NCBI GenBank assembly: GCA_045641165.1
Contig: JAZUGL010000009.1
Span: 62,001 to 126,000 of the forward strand
Length of the DNA stretch: 64,000 nt
Source: Hennigella sp045641165
GTDB taxonomy: Bacteria; Bacillota_I; Bacilli_A; Mycoplasmatales; Mycoplasmoidaceae
Reading direction: 5' to 3'
Shown here: one piece after another, positions 22,677 through 34,652 of the stretch
How the letters are laid out: the number at the start of each line of letters is the position of its first letter
Position numbering within the stretch: position 1 is the stretch's first letter
The notes under the pieces: generated by a model
The model's input: only the letters and a program-made list of their open reading frames with translations
Told to the model about the DNA's origin: nothing
The model's database searches: none
Position numbers and translations under genes: made by a program

Positions 22677-23701
22677 TGTTTAATTTATTTTTTACTCCAG
22701 CACCAGACCCATTTTGGCCAATACCTTGGCCAAGGGCGGGTGGTGAGACATCTTGGTGATATCCAGTATGCATAATGCTTGGCTTTGCTTTAGCTATTTT
22801 ATTAAGTTGTTTGAAACTAAAAAAAAGATACAGAGTATCTATTGAACCATTCTATTGATTTATTTTAATTGGTGTACCTATAGCAATTTTTGGAGCTAGA
22901 TTCGGTTCGTGTGCTATTGGTCAAACAAACTGATATGACTTTTTTAATAATTTTGGGCAAGGTCTTGCGATTGAATGGGGCGTGATGTTTACAGTATTGG
23001 CCGCCTTTATTTATTTTCCTTTAGTCTTAAACAAACCATCTTATAGGGTAAAAAACGAATTAGGAAGCAACCACAAAATTCAAAAAGTAAGTATGTGAAT
23101 GTATTTTGACGCAATTGTGCCAGCCATTCTGATAGCACAATTTATTGGCCGTTGAGGAAACTATTGTAACAAAGAAGTATATGGTGCAATAGTACAAAAT
23201 GATAATTTTACGTGATTTTTGTATAAAGTATTTCCTGGCATGTATATAACTGATAAATTTGGACAAACCGCCTGGAGACAACCATTATTTTTCTACGAAG
23301 GCATGGGGAACCTAGCGATGTTTTTTATCTTATATTTTGGAGTTGAATTTATAAGACAAAGAAAAGCTGGCGACATGGCAGCAATCTATTTCATTTGATA
23401 TGGAGTGTTTAGAGCATGCCTTGAACCATTAAGAGATGACAGCTTCAAATATGCTACTTCTATTATTACATCAATAGTATGAGCATCCATTGGATTAATA
23501 TTCATATTAATAAACCACCTATTAATTGCTAAAACAAGAGACAAAAAGATTTGACACACTTTATTTTCTTTTGGTCCAGCAGAAGTATTTAGAATGATTG
23601 ACGCAGGATGACATCCTCAAAAGAACGAAAGATATAAAGATTTAAAATTTAATAGATGTGTTAGATTAGAATCTGAAATGATTTACTTTGGAGAATGATA
23701 A
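22676..23701 (+). CDS. lgt: Prolipoprotein diacylglyceryl transferase
   Basis: Lgt attaches diacylglycerol to the lipobox cysteine of prelipoproteins; three lipoproteins are encoded in this window. The gene is easily missed because its many Trp codons are TGA. The 341-residue membrane protein has about seven helices, the Arg-rich motif AIFGARFGS, the signature GRWGNYCNKEVYG (family GRxGNFxNxE) and RQPLFFYE. The start overlaps the hprK stop and trxB follows after 3 nt, so it is part of a compact operon. Confidence 0.94.
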
Positions 23702-23704
23702 TTT

Positions 23705-24556
23705 ATGGGTTTGGAAGTAGAAGTAGTTGGAGAAACTAATAAATTTGATGTCATTTGTGTTGGTGGTGGAATTGCTGGTATGACTGCAGCCACTTTACTT
23801 TCTCAAAAGGGATTAAAATCTTGTTTTTTGGAAAAAGATGTTCCAGGTGGTAAATTAATGCACATTGAAGCAATACATAACCTTGAAGGTTATGATGGAA
23901 TAAATGGTGCAACATTTGCTAACAACTATTTTGAATATGCAGTTAATCAAACTAAAGCAAAATATATTTTTGGTAATGTTCAAAGTATGAAACTTAAAGC
24001 TGACAAGATATATTTATGAACTGAAGATGGTCAAGCATGAGAAACAAAAGCACTAATAATTGCTGTTGGAACAGTTATTAATCGTTTGAATTTACCGTCT
24101 GAAGAAAAATTTATGAACAAAGGCTTAAGCTATTGCGTGTTATGTGATTCTTCTTTAGCAAAAGATAAAAATGTAGTTTTAGTAGGCAACCCAAACCATT
24201 TAGATCATTTAAAACAATTTGCTAAAAACGTTACAACCTTGCCTTCCAATGAATTAAAAGATTATTATGGTAATAATAATCTTGAAGGTATTGTTAAACA
24301 AGATGGTTCAAAAATACCTTGTGAGATGGTATTTGTTGAAAATGGTTTTAAAACCGACTTAAGTTTTTTAGTTCCAGAAGTTAAAATTAATAATAAAAAC
24401 GAAGTTGAAGTTAATGCTGATATGGCAACAGCATGCGAAGGCGTTTTTGCATGTGGTGATTGTACAAATGGTGTGAAATTAATTTCTAATGCTATTCAAC
24501 AAGCACAAATTGCAGCTAATTCTGCAGAAAAATATATAAGAAGCAAAAAATGATAA
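23705..24556 (+). CDS. trxB: Thioredoxin reductase-like flavoprotein with altered NADPH domain
   Basis: The FAD part looks intact: GGGIAG at residues 20-25, PGGKLMHIEAIHNLEGY, and the C-terminal FACGDCTNGVKLISNAIQQAQ. The redox pair is C144-V-L-C147 within YCVLCDSS. The NADPH domain (about residues 118-225) is shortened and lacks both GGGxSA and HRR-type phosphate-binding residues; the corresponding strand reads VVLVGNPNHLDHLK. Total length is 283 against about 310-315. It may use a donor other than NADPH, as do known flavin thioredoxin reductases with similar losses. Three TGA codons encode Trp. Its end overlaps whiA by 7 nt. Confidence 0.82.
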
Positions 24557-25491
24557 AACACAAGAACACATTTAGCAAAGAAGTTAAACAAGAAATTACT
24601 TCATTAAGATTCGAAGATCATTGTATGAAAGCTTTGCTTTCGAGTTTTATTTCTAATAAGCTTACTATTGTTTTAAAAAATAGACAAGAATTTTGAAGAC
24701 TAACAAGTCAATTTGATTTTATTATTGATTTTATTAGTGAATGTTTAACACAACTTTATCCCGATGTTAAAATTTCTAAACACTTTTCTAAAAATGTTAC
24801 TAATTTAAATGGACAAACCAACTATATTGAAATTCAAGGCAATTTTGAAACAATAAAAAATGATTTGTGTTTAGATTTTGATGTATCAAAAGATATTTTA
24901 TGCAAAAATGAATGTTGTAAAAGAGCATATGTAGCAGGAGCTTTTTTGGCTTGCGGTTCAGTTAATTCCTTAGATGCTAAAAGTTATCACCTTGAATTAA
25001 GAAGTAATAATTACATGTATTTAGTTTTTATTCAAGCATTATTAGCTAGTTTTAATATTAATGCTGTCTTAGCAAAACATTCTCACAAACAATTTATTTT
25101 GTATGTTAAAAAAGCAGATCAAATTTCTGACTTCTTAAAATTAATTTCTGCTTCCAATACAATGCTTGCATTTGAAGATCATAAAATCCAAAAGGATTTT
25201 AATATGCAAATAACAAGATTAAACAATCTTGATATTAGTAATATAAATAAGACATCTATTGTTGGGGTAAAACAAGTAAACCAAATCAACAAAATTAAAC
25301 AAACCAAACTTTATAGAGAACAACCTGAAAAATTTAAAAAGTTTTGCCAACTTAGATTGCAACAACCAAACAGCTCTTTGTCTGAACTTGTTAAACTAAT
25401 GAAACAAAAATATAACATTAAAATAACAAAAGCAGGTTTAAACCATTTTAGTATTAAATTAAATATGTTAGAAAGAAAGTTAGGTAAATAA
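24550..25491 (+). CDS. whiA: DNA-binding protein WhiA
   Basis: WhiA combines a degenerate LAGLIDADG homing-endonuclease fold with a C-terminal helix-turn-helix and acts as a regulator in Gram-positives and mycoplasmas. The 313-residue protein has FSKEVKQEITS at the start, CCKRAYVAGAFLACGSVN in the middle, and a C-terminal HTH (QLRLQQPNSSLSELVKLM then KITKAGLNHFSIKLNMLE). The start ATG overlaps the end of trxB and the stop overlaps the next start (TAATG). Confidence 0.92.
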
Positions 25492-25733
25492 TGAAATACA
25501 CATATAAACCACAAGGTGTTTGCTCACAACAATTTATAGCTGATATAGATAATGGTATTATCAAAGATTTTAAAATAGTTGGTGGTTGTCCAGGCAACAC
25601 ACAAGCAGTTTGCAAATTAATAAAAGGCAAAAAGATTAAAGAAGTAATTTCTATCTTAGAAGGAATAGATTGTAGAAATAGAGGAACTAGTTGTCCTGAT
25701 CAAATTGCTCAATTTCTAAAATCAATTAAATAA
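25491..25733 (+). CDS. TSCPD-domain protein (TIGR03905-like)
   Basis: The 80-residue protein matches the small TSCPD domain family: GVCSQQFIADIDNG, IVGGCPGNTQAVCKLIKG and CRNRGTSCPDQIAQFL. The conserved cysteines suggest metal binding. Such domains also occur at the C-terminus of some ribonucleotide reductases, but the stand-alone form has no firm function. It is the last gene of the hprK-lgt-trxB-whiA operon, overlapping whiA by 1 nt and followed by a terminator. Confidence 0.85.
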   Translation: MKYTYKPQGVCSQQFIADIDNGIIKDFKIVGGCPGNTQAVCKLIKGKKIKEVISILEGIDCRNRGTSCPDQIAQFLKSIK

Positions 25734-25734
25734 A

Positions 25735-25760
25735 AAAAGAGGCTTAGCCTCTTTTATATT
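25735..25760. terminator. Bidirectional terminator
   Basis: AAAAGAGGC pairs with GCCTCTTTT around TTA. It ends both converging operons; the malic enzyme stop codon lies inside it. Confidence 0.9.
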
Positions 25761-26925
25761 TTTTAGCTTCTTTCTTTCAACAAGCAGCAACTTGTTTTGC
25801 TACGCCAAGCGCAACTTTTTTATCAAGCGCTGATGGCATAATGTTATCTGGAGTTGGGTGTTTAACCATTGCAGCAATAGCTTTAGCAGCAGCATGTTTC
25901 ATTGATTCAGTAATTTGTTTAGCCCTTACTGATAATGCACCTCTGAAAATTCCAGGGAAAGCTTGTAAGTTGTTAATTTGGTTAGGGAAGTCAGATCTTC
26001 CTGTTCCAACAATAAATGCACCAGCTTTTTTAGCAACATCAGGCATAATTTCTGGCGTTGGGTTTGCCATAGCAAAGATAATAGGTTTCTTAGCCATTAA
26101 TTTAACTCATTCAGGTTTTAAACAGTTAGGAGCAGAAACACCAACGAAGATGTCAGCACCAACTAAAGCATCTTTAAGTGTACCTTTACGGTGTTTCTTA
26201 TTTTTGCCCTTAATTGCAGCAGCAATTTGATATTTGTTAAATGATTTTTTGTTTTTTGGGTCAACAATACCAACACGATCAACAAAGATCATATTGCCAA
26301 TACCCATATCAAGTAATAAGTTACCAATAGCAAGTCCTGCAGAACCAGCACCATTAATAACAACAGTAACATCTTTTCAATTTTTCTTAGCTACTTTTAA
26401 AGCGTTTGTAACAGCAGCGGCTACAACTATGGCTGTTCCGTGTTGGTCATCATGGAATACGGGAATATCACAAATAGCTTTAAGCCTCTTTTCTACTTCG
26501 ATACATCTAGGTGCTCCAATATCTTCTAGATTGATACCACCAAACGAACCAGAGATTAGATAAACTGTTCTAACAATTTCATCTACATCTTTTGATCTAA
26601 TACAAATTGGTACTGCATCAACGCCTCCAAATGTTTTAAACAGAGCACATTTCCCTTCCATAACAGGCATGCCTGCTTCCGGACCAATGTCTCCTAGACC
26701 TAATACAGCTGTACCATCAGTAATAACAGCAATAGTGTTATTTCTTGCTGTTAAATCTCATGATTTTTTGTAATCTTTATTAATTTCCAAACAAGGTTGT
26801 GCTACGCCGGGTGTGTACATTAAAGACAAATCGTGTTTGTTTTTAATAGCATATTTAACCTTAGTTTCAATTTTTCCTTTTAATTTAGCATGTAATGCTA
26901 ATGATTTTTTTGCAATTGGTGTCAT
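25744..26925 (-). CDS. NAD(P)-dependent malic enzyme
   Basis: Malic enzyme converts malate to pyruvate and CO2 with reduction of NAD(P). The 393-residue protein is of the short bacterial type. It shows SLMYTPGVAQPC, VITDGTAVLGLGDIGP, the substrate/metal region HDDQHGTAIV and the dinucleotide fold INGAGSAG, followed by MANPTPEI. Several TGA codons encode Trp. AAAGGAG precedes the ATG. It lies 15 nt after the permease gene and closes the fumarase-peptidase-permease run. Cofactor preference cannot be decided from sequence alone. Confidence 0.94.
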
Positions 26926-26940
26926 ATTATTTTCTCCTTT

Positions 26941-28593
26941 TTAAATCAAACTCTTTTTTCTAAAATGAATTGAATAACTTTGATATTTTTCTTTGCTTTC
27001 TCAAATTAAAGGCAATGGATAATGTCTGTCAGTCATTATAAGAACAATATCATTTAAGAATGGATAAAGTAAGAAAGCGACTGCTCCCGATCAGAAGATA
27101 GTAGCAGCTTGTCAGTTATAGAAACCTAATCCATCTCTAAATCCTTCTTTAACCATAGCAAACCCAAATGAGTTAGCAGATGTAGTTAATGGGTAAAGAA
27201 GACACTGGTAACCAAATTGGTAGAAAGCACAATAACCAAATGTAAAGAAACATCCTATTACAGCAATAATACCAAACGGAACAAAGTAACCTACTTTGTG
27301 AACGTGATGTTTGTTTGTTTTACGGTTTCTTAAACCACCAAGAACAACTGCACCATATATACCAAAGTAGAATAATACAACAAGCGTACTCAAGCCATCA
27401 TATATCTGGCTTGTATTTAGCAAGGCGGAAGGAATAAACATCGCGGTTCAAATGACGGCCATCATAATTAAGTAGAATACAAACCCACCAAGACCTTCGC
27501 GTTTTTTATCTAATCTCTTTCCAACTTTGTAACCAGCTAACATTCTATCGTCAATAAGAGCTTGTGTAGAGCTCATTCCAGCCATACAGCATGAATTAAT
27601 AACACCTAATGAAGCAATAACAATACATACTGAAAGGAATGAAACACATACAATATATCCTATTTTATTAGTTATTGATGCATTAAGTAATAGGTATGGA
27701 TTACCAGTACCAATAGTAATTTCAGCAATAGTAATTAACACTTGTGCTGATCCAGCAATAATCATCGCAAAAACGATAGATTTAGGAACATTCTTCTCTG
27801 GATCTTTTACCTGCCCTTGGACGTTACCAATAATTAAGAATGAGTCATAGGCAAATAGAATTGCTGGAATAGATTTAAATACTCCACTTAGACTAAATGC
27901 TCCAGAATCAGATCACCTAATTTGTGTTTGACCATGTCTTTCAACAATTTGTTTTATGTAGCTATTATTTCACATACCAGAGCCTAAAATAATACCAAAG
28001 ATAAAACCAATAACAATAATCATTAAAATTGGGAAGAACTTAATATATGTTGCACCTTTAGCAACAACACCACCAAACTTTTTAGAGAATAAATTTGCCG
28101 TCATAAAGAAGCCAATTAGTAAAACACCCAAAAGCATAACTATCATTGTGGTGTATTTATCATCGACTCCAACTAGTGAAGCGTGGAATTTGTTTTCCCC
28201 CATCGCAGCAAAATATATTTGGAATATAGCAACCGAAGCATATGTTCCCATTGCCACCGTTTTAATACCATAATAGAAACTAGATTGAGTTAAACTTACG
28301 TGTCTTCCGAAGTTATAACCCACAAATTGTTCGCTCCAACCGGCTAAACCAGCGTTAGCGTTTTTCAATCCTTTTACAGTAACGATTTCAGCATAGCTGA
28401 AAGCAGTAAACAAGGCAACAACCGAAGCCAAAACCCAAGACATTATTACACCCATTGCGTTGTAGTTATTATTCTTAAAAACAGAACCATTTTTAAAGAA
28501 TATACCCACACCAACAACGGCCGCAATAATAATACTTATTGATCCAATAAGACCAATTTTGGCAGCTGTTTGTTTTGAAACAGATTTACTCAT
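26941..28593 (-). CDS. APC-family amino acid permease
   Basis: The 550-residue protein has about twelve membrane helices. Helix 1 has the APC pattern IIAAVVGVGIFFKNGSVF (around residues 20-40), typical of the unwound substrate site, and SYAEIV follows in helix 2. It is probably an amino-acid symporter or exchanger; the substrate cannot be read from sequence. Several TGA codons encode Trp. A strong Shine-Dalgarno GGAGG precedes the ATG, which lies inside the end of the upstream peptidase gene (8-nt overlap). The position between peptidases and malic enzyme suggests uptake of the amino acids they release. Confidence 0.88.
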
Positions 28594-30505
28594 TGTTATT
28601 TCCTCCTTTCGTATCAATTTTAGCAGGTAAATGATCAAGTGTACTTAGAAGCAACCTTAACATTGGAACGATTGTATCAGTATGTAATGTTTCATGAATA
28701 CTATGTGCATTATCAATTTTTGGACCAATACAAGCAATATTTAAATCCTTTTGTGCTTCAAGAAAATATGCCACCTCAAGTCAACCCGGTTCATCTGAAG
28801 GTCTAATTGTTTGACCCAAATCACTAGCACTTTGCAATATGATGTTTTGTAACACATCATCTTCTCTTGGGGACCATGGAGGTGTTCAAGAATCAAACGT
28901 TATACCAGCAGTTTTACCAAAAGTTCCAAAAACCTGTAAGCTTTTACGATAAAAACTATTCATAAATCCTTCTCAAGTTTTAGGATCTTCCGGATCTTGT
29001 GTTCCTTCCTCTCATCTTCCTAATTGATCTATATCACTGCTTCTTCCTTGAAGAGCAATTTGAGCAGAACAACCATAAGTTTCTCTTCAATCATCGCTGT
29101 TTGGTCTAAATAAAACTGTTCCAATATTTGCACAAGTTTGTATAGCGCCAGATTCAAGAAAACTAATTGGTCCGAAAACTAATGTTTCAGATAAAAACCT
29201 TATAAATTGGTTTGTATCGTATCTACCCATCACAGTAACTAGATTGATATCTTCTTTTTTTGCTATTTTATCTACCTCAGACAACTTAAACTCTATTTTG
29301 TTTTCAGACGGATGCTCACTTCTAGCAGAATTAAAACACGCCTGGACAATTGGTTCTACGTCTCTTTTTTCTAAATTAGTAGCAAAAACCACATGTGCTT
29401 GAGTTGGAATACTTGAATAATGAAGAGTCTCACTTTCATCACCATTAGTAGTAAAACTTACCAATCTTAGCAAACCATTTCAATTAATAGAAGACAAAAT
29501 TTGAGCAGCAAATTTTGGAGCATTAAGTCTGTTTTTGTTGATATCCAAACCACTATGTCCACCTAACAAACCCGTTACATCTAATTTGTAAATATGGCCT
29601 GAATTACTATAGTAATACTTTAACGGAAGTAATTTACAGCCAGATTTAAATTCATCTTCACCACTATAAGTTAATTTTCATAGTGCTGTTTGTGTTCCAC
29701 CACAAGATCTAGCCATAATATGATTATCTTCCAAATCTATATTTAAACAATAGTTTATTAGTTCTCCATTAGCAAGGAAAACGTCAGGCCTTTCTTTTAT
29801 TGCACTAGCACCCGAAGGTCCGTCTTCTTCATCGGTTGTAAATAAACATCTAATAACACCGTGGTTGAATTCGTCTGAATGTATACATAGAGCAAGCGCG
29901 GTTGCTATTCCTATGCCATTGTCTGCTCCAAGTGTTGTTTTTCCATAAAGAATGCCACCGCCTTCTTGTCTAACAGGTTCAGTATAAAAGGTGTTATTAG
30001 CCCAATTTTGAGTAATATTAATACCAGGAGCGTCCGAAGCTTCAGGATTTTGGGATGTGTCATATTTTCAGACCATATCAGTGTGGCATTGAATCAATAT
30101 AGGAGGCAACTCAGCCCCTAAATTATTGGCTGGTATGTCAAAATAGAAATTATAACCAATCCTATCTGCTTCGTGCCCTGCTCCAGGATTATATGCAATA
30201 TCAACAAAAGTTGGTTTTTGTTTGCCATTTTCTTCAAATATTTCTTCTATTCTTGGTTTTAAATAGTGAGTTATGAATGGCTCAGTATTAAAAGTAGACC
30301 TATGATGCTTTCAAAATTCCGTCTCGCCGCTTTTTGCAGTTGAAAGAGATATAAATTCATTTTTAACATCTTCACACAAAATCTTAGCCATTTTTTCATA
30401 TGGTGCATCTCCAGAGGTTTTTGCGCCGCATGAAATAAAAGTGGCTGTGCATAAAGGCACAATAGCACACGGAATTACAATTTTATTAATAATTTTTTGT
30501 TTCAT
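28586..30505 (-). CDS. M20/PepD-like peptidase lipoprotein A
   Basis: The 639-residue protein begins with a lipoprotein signal peptide ending ATFISC-GAK (Cys26), so it is expected on the outer face of the membrane. The catalytic domain matches the PepD/PepV dipeptidases: IQCHTDMVWKYD (H141, D143), TLGADNGIGIA, FTTDEEDGPSGA with the catalytic and zinc-binding Glu pair, CLNIDLEDNH, GLLGGHSGLDI and DNAHSIHETLH. All expected metal ligands are present, so it is probably active on di- or short peptides. It is longer than typical PepD (about 480). It follows paralog B by 7 nt. Confidence 0.88.
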
Positions 30506-30512
30506 ATGTTTC

Positions 30513-32393
30513 CTACAAAGTGTTAGCGTGCGTAAATGTGTACAATATTCCCTTAATAAAAGGAGCCATTGAATCAAAATAAAGTGTCTCTAAATTAGTG
30601 TGTGCATCATAAATTGTAGGACCAACACAAACAAGGTGTGGCGCTTTACCTGGAATAGTTATTTCAGATAAACAAGCAATTTCAAACCAACCATGGCAAT
30701 TCTTTAACTCAGCATTATTTTTATTTACTTTATATGCTTCGTACATAAGATCAACAATCGGGTTGTATTGTTCTTTTTGTCAAACCGCCGTTTCAATATG
30801 TACAAGAGAAGTTCCCAACCAAGGCACGCATTCAGCAATTCACCCATGTACTATATTAGAAAAATAAGACAAATTACTTTGTGTACCAGAGCGGCAAGTT
30901 ATATGAAAATCAAAATTCATTTTTGGGTTTTCGCTATCATATGTTGTTATAGTTAATGGACAAAAATTTACACTTGTTTCAACTTCTTTGTGTGATGGAT
31001 CATACCAAATTTGTGGACCATAGTACAATTTATTAATAAAATAAACAAGTTGTTTGCTTTTCTCATTTATTATTGCAGGTGCAGGACCCACAGGCCCTAA
31101 AGCTTGAACATCAACCTTAATTCTTTCTCCATCAACTTTTCAATCTCTTTTGAATTCATCTCTTTTAGTATCACACATCGCTTGTCATTGGCCTAGAGTT
31201 TTAGTAGAAGCAAAACGAATGGTTGCTTCATTTGGTATTCTATAAGGGTTGTCACCAGACGCGACAGAAATAATTTCTATACTATCATCATCAGCAACAG
31301 TTTCAAATAAAAGATCTAGGGCATTAGCTATACCATCATTAATATCTTCAGCTGAATGTCCCCCATATAAACCGGAAACAGTTATTTTAAAAAAACGCTT
31401 GTCCCCTTCTTGTCTAACAATTTCAAAAACATTATCATTTTCATTAAAAACATGTGATATTACACACTCATGTATTCCAGCAGCAGATTGATAAATATAT
31501 TTAGCATTTAGAGCAGCCACACTAACAATATCTAGGTATGAAACTAATTGACCTGTTCGACTTAATTTATGAACAAATGGTCTTTCAGAATCTTTAAAAT
31601 CAATTATTTCGGTTACTTCTTTTGTTTTAGGATTAGTTCAATATCCCTTTCCATCTTCATCCGGCACCTTATCATCTTGCACCAATAAATGTGCTCCCGT
31701 TTGGAAATGTTCGGTAGGTCCTCCCTCGTCGGCCGTAAACATTAACCTAATTGGGCCGTGTCTAAACATAGAATTAATATTGCTTTGAGCTAATGTAAGC
31801 ATAAATGCAATACCAATACCACCATCAGCACCCAAAGACATATAGTTTTGTCCGGGACCACCAGAATGTAAACTTTCAGTTCACATTGTTTCATTTTCAT
31901 AATCTATCTTGTATTCAACTCCATATTGTTGTCAATATGCGGCCGCACTTTCTTTACTTGAATCAAATTGTAAAGTCATATCATAATGACTTTGAATCAT
32001 AATTGGTGTTCATCTTTCACACCCAACCGTTGGTTCAATGTCATATCAAATATTTCCATAGCTTTCACTAGCAGCTCCAATCTTTTCTTGTTCTGCCTTA
32101 ACCTCAGGAATATCTGTTCACTTATCATAACCAGAAGGTTCCCTATAACCATTTGTTGCCATTTTGTCTTGTATATATTTAAAAATATCACCACACGCAA
32201 ACGTTCTTCTGTGACAAGGTTTATGCATTGTATCCATATCACCCGAAGAAAAGTCAGCAAATATGTCAAGAATGTCTTCTTGAATAAGTGAAGCCATTTC
32301 ATCATACACATTACTACATGATGTTATACAACTAGCAGGAGCCATAACGGTCGCGGTAGCCAAAACCGGGCTCATTAATTTATATTTTTTCAT
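30513..32393 (-). CDS. M20/PepD-like peptidase lipoprotein B, metal site altered
   Basis: This 626-residue paralog of the downstream gene also has a lipoprotein signal (SCITSC-SN, Cys26). Corresponding motifs are IQSHYDMTLQFD, SLGADGGIGIA, FTADEGGPTEHF, SYLDIVSVAALN, GLYGGHSAEDI and YDAHTNLE. The zinc-binding Glu after the catalytic Glu is Gly, and the Asp ligand of the next strand is replaced (Val in my alignment), whereas His, bridging Asp and C-terminal His remain. It may be a binding protein, inactive partner or enzyme with altered metal use. Its start is leaderless. Confidence 0.8.
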
Positions 32394-32402
32394 ATTGTTA
32401 TT

Positions 32403-32408
32403 ATTATA
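32403..32408 (-). promoter_or_regulatory. -10 box of peptidase B, leaderless type
   Basis: TATAAT on the minus strand lies 9 nt before the ATG at 32393. It indicates a promoter inside the fumarase-peptidase-permease block, so fumarase may be a separate unit. Confidence 0.6.
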
Positions 32409-32436
32409 TAAATAATTTTCTTTGAAAATTATTTAA

Positions 32437-32463
32437 TTAAAAACGTCCACTACTAAAGTAGTG
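32437..32463 (-). terminator. Probable terminator after fumarase
   Basis: CACTACT pairs with AGTAGTG around two bases; on the minus strand a T-run follows after a short spacer. Weaker than the other terminators of the window. Confidence 0.5.
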
Positions 32464-32491
32464 AACGCGTTAATGAAATTATATGTCTTTT

Positions 32492-33925
32492 TTAGTTAAA
32501 ACACATTTTTTTAGGGTCTACATATTTGTCGTAGTCTTTTTCTGAAATGTAGCCTAATTTATGAGCAGCTTGCTTTAATGTTAAGTTATGTCTTTGAGCA
32601 TATAAAGCAATTTCTGCTGATTTGTGGTAACCAATAACATCTTTTAATGCAGTAACTAACATTAATGAGTTATCAACATAATGTTTCATCTTGCTTGGGT
32701 TAACTGTAATACCAGCACAACAGTTTTTGTTGAATGAGTTAATGTAGTTTGCAAAGTAGTTAACAGAGTTAACAAAGTTAGCAAATTGGATTGTACCAAA
32801 TGTATTAAGTTCGAAGTTAGCACCACCACCAAGTCATGCAACAACAAGGTCTCTACCAACAACATCAACACACATCATTGACATACCTTCACATTGTGTA
32901 GGGTTTACTTTTCCTGGCATGATTGAACTTCCTGGTTCGTTTTGCGGGATATTAATTTCTCCAAAACCAGATCTTGGACCAGACGCTAAGAATCTAACGT
33001 CCATTGAAATTTTGTATAAGTTCATAGCTAAAGCTTTAATTGCACCATGAACAAATACTAAAGCATCTTTAGATCATGTTGAATAGAATAAGTTTGGAAC
33101 AACTTTGAATTTTCTTGCAACACGGTAGTGTTTATTGTGAGCTAAAACTTTGTTTAGTGCATCACAACAATATTTTGCATAACCTTTTTTCAAAGGGCAA
33201 GTAGAACCAGTACCAACAGCTGTTGCACCCATTGTACAATAGTACAATGAATCAAGAGATTTAACAATCATTCCTCTTGCATTTTCACAAGCAAATCTTC
33301 ATCCAGATACTTCTTGACCAAATGTAATAGGCACAGCATCTTGAATGTGAGTTCTACCTAATTTAACTAGGTGCATGTGTTTCTTTTCTAGTTTTTTGTA
33401 AGTAGCAATTAAACCATCTAATGCAGGTAGTAATTTATTTTCAACTAAGTAAATTGCACATAAGTTAGCAGAAGTTGGATATGCATCGTTTGTAGATTGA
33501 GACATATTAACGTGGTCATTTTCATGAACAAAACCTTTTTTACCAGCTAAATGACTTGCTCTTCTAGCAACAACTTCGTTAACATTCATGTTAGTTTGTG
33601 TACCAGCACCAGCTTGATAAGCATTTGTTGGGAAGTGATCATCTAGTTTACCAGCCATCACTTCTTCACATGCTTTTCTAATTAAAGATGCACGTTTGTG
33701 GTCTAATTTACCACATTTTTCATTAGCTGTTGCAGCTGCATGTTTAACAGCACCAAAAGCATGAATTAAATCTAAACTAACAATTTGATCTGCAATTTTA
33801 AAGTTTTGTGTACTTCTTTGAGTTTGAGCACCTCAATAAGCTCATGAAGGAACCTTCATTTCACCTAATGAGTCGTGTTCAATTCTATATCCACCTTTAG
33901 TGGAAATACTTTTTTTATTTTTCAT
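32492..33925 (-). CDS. fumC: Class II fumarate hydratase
   Basis: Fumarase interconverts fumarate and malate. The 477-residue protein has GRTHIQDAVPITFGQEVSGW, whose His distinguishes fumarase from aspartase, and the superfamily signature GSSIMPGKVNPTQCEGMSM, again the fumarase form. Trp is encoded by TGA throughout. AGGAG precedes the ATG at 33925. Fumarase is unusual in this mycoplasma cluster, which lacks a TCA cycle; malic enzyme a few genes downstream gives the product an outlet to pyruvate. Confidence 0.93.
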
Positions 33926-34013
33926 TATTTTTTTCTCCTGTTGTTTTATTATAAAGGAAAGTAATATTAATAAAGTTAATATTTATCTCTATTTTGTTGG
34001 TGATAAAACAAAC

Positions 34014-34019
34014 TATAAT
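34014..34019 (+). promoter_or_regulatory. -10 box of coaE, leaderless type
   Basis: TATAAT is followed by CATTAAT and the ATG at 34027; no Shine-Dalgarno is seen. Confidence 0.65.
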
Positions 34020-34026
34020 CATTAAT

Positions 34027-34635
34027 ATGAAAATTTGTATTACCGGAAAACCTTGTTCAGGCAAAACAACAGCTATTAATTACATAAAAGATGCAGGTTA
34101 CAACACTTGAGTTGCTGATAAGTATGTAAGACAACTTTATCAAGCAAATAAACCTGGATATAAGCTAATTAAGAAGCATTTTGGTAATAAATTTGTCACC
34201 AAAAAAGAAGTAAATCGTCCTGCTTTGGGTAAACTTGTATTTACTAATAAAAATGCTTTAAAAAAGCTTAATAAATTAATCAATCCTCTTATAAGAAAAG
34301 CCATTATAAAACTAGATAAGAAAAAAAACTGGTTTATCGAGCTAGGAACATACATTTTTTATCCTCAAGATTTTGCAAATTGTTTCGATAAAATAATTTT
34401 GGTATTTTCTGACAAAAATTGGAAAGAAAACCACCAAAATAAAAAATTCTTTTACTTAAAAAAGATTCCCACAATTTTTGTGGACAAAGTTAAAAAAACT
34501 AACCATTCTATATTTAATATAGATAAATCGTATTGTCGTCATACTAAAATTTGTGTGGATATCTTTGTGAATAACTGTAAAAGCAAAAACATTTTGAAAA
34601 AAAATATTTTAAAAATTTGTTCATTTTTAATCTAA
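34027..34635 (+). CDS. coaE: Dephospho-CoA kinase
   Basis: CoaE adds the 3' phosphate in the last step of coenzyme A synthesis. The P-loop ITGKPCSGKTTAINYI is at the N-terminus, followed by WVADKYVRQLY (the D-x-x-R-like substrate region) and NPLIRKAI. The protein has 202 residues, normal for the family, with TGA-encoded Trp near residue 28. The C-terminal half is divergent and very Lys-rich. Confidence 0.85.
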
Positions 34636-34652
34636 TTTGTAATAATGTTTGT

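Noticed and set aside
32492..33925. Aspartase as alternative to fumarase
   Set aside because: GRTHIQD and GSSIMPGKVNPTQCE are the fumarase forms of the shared motifs.
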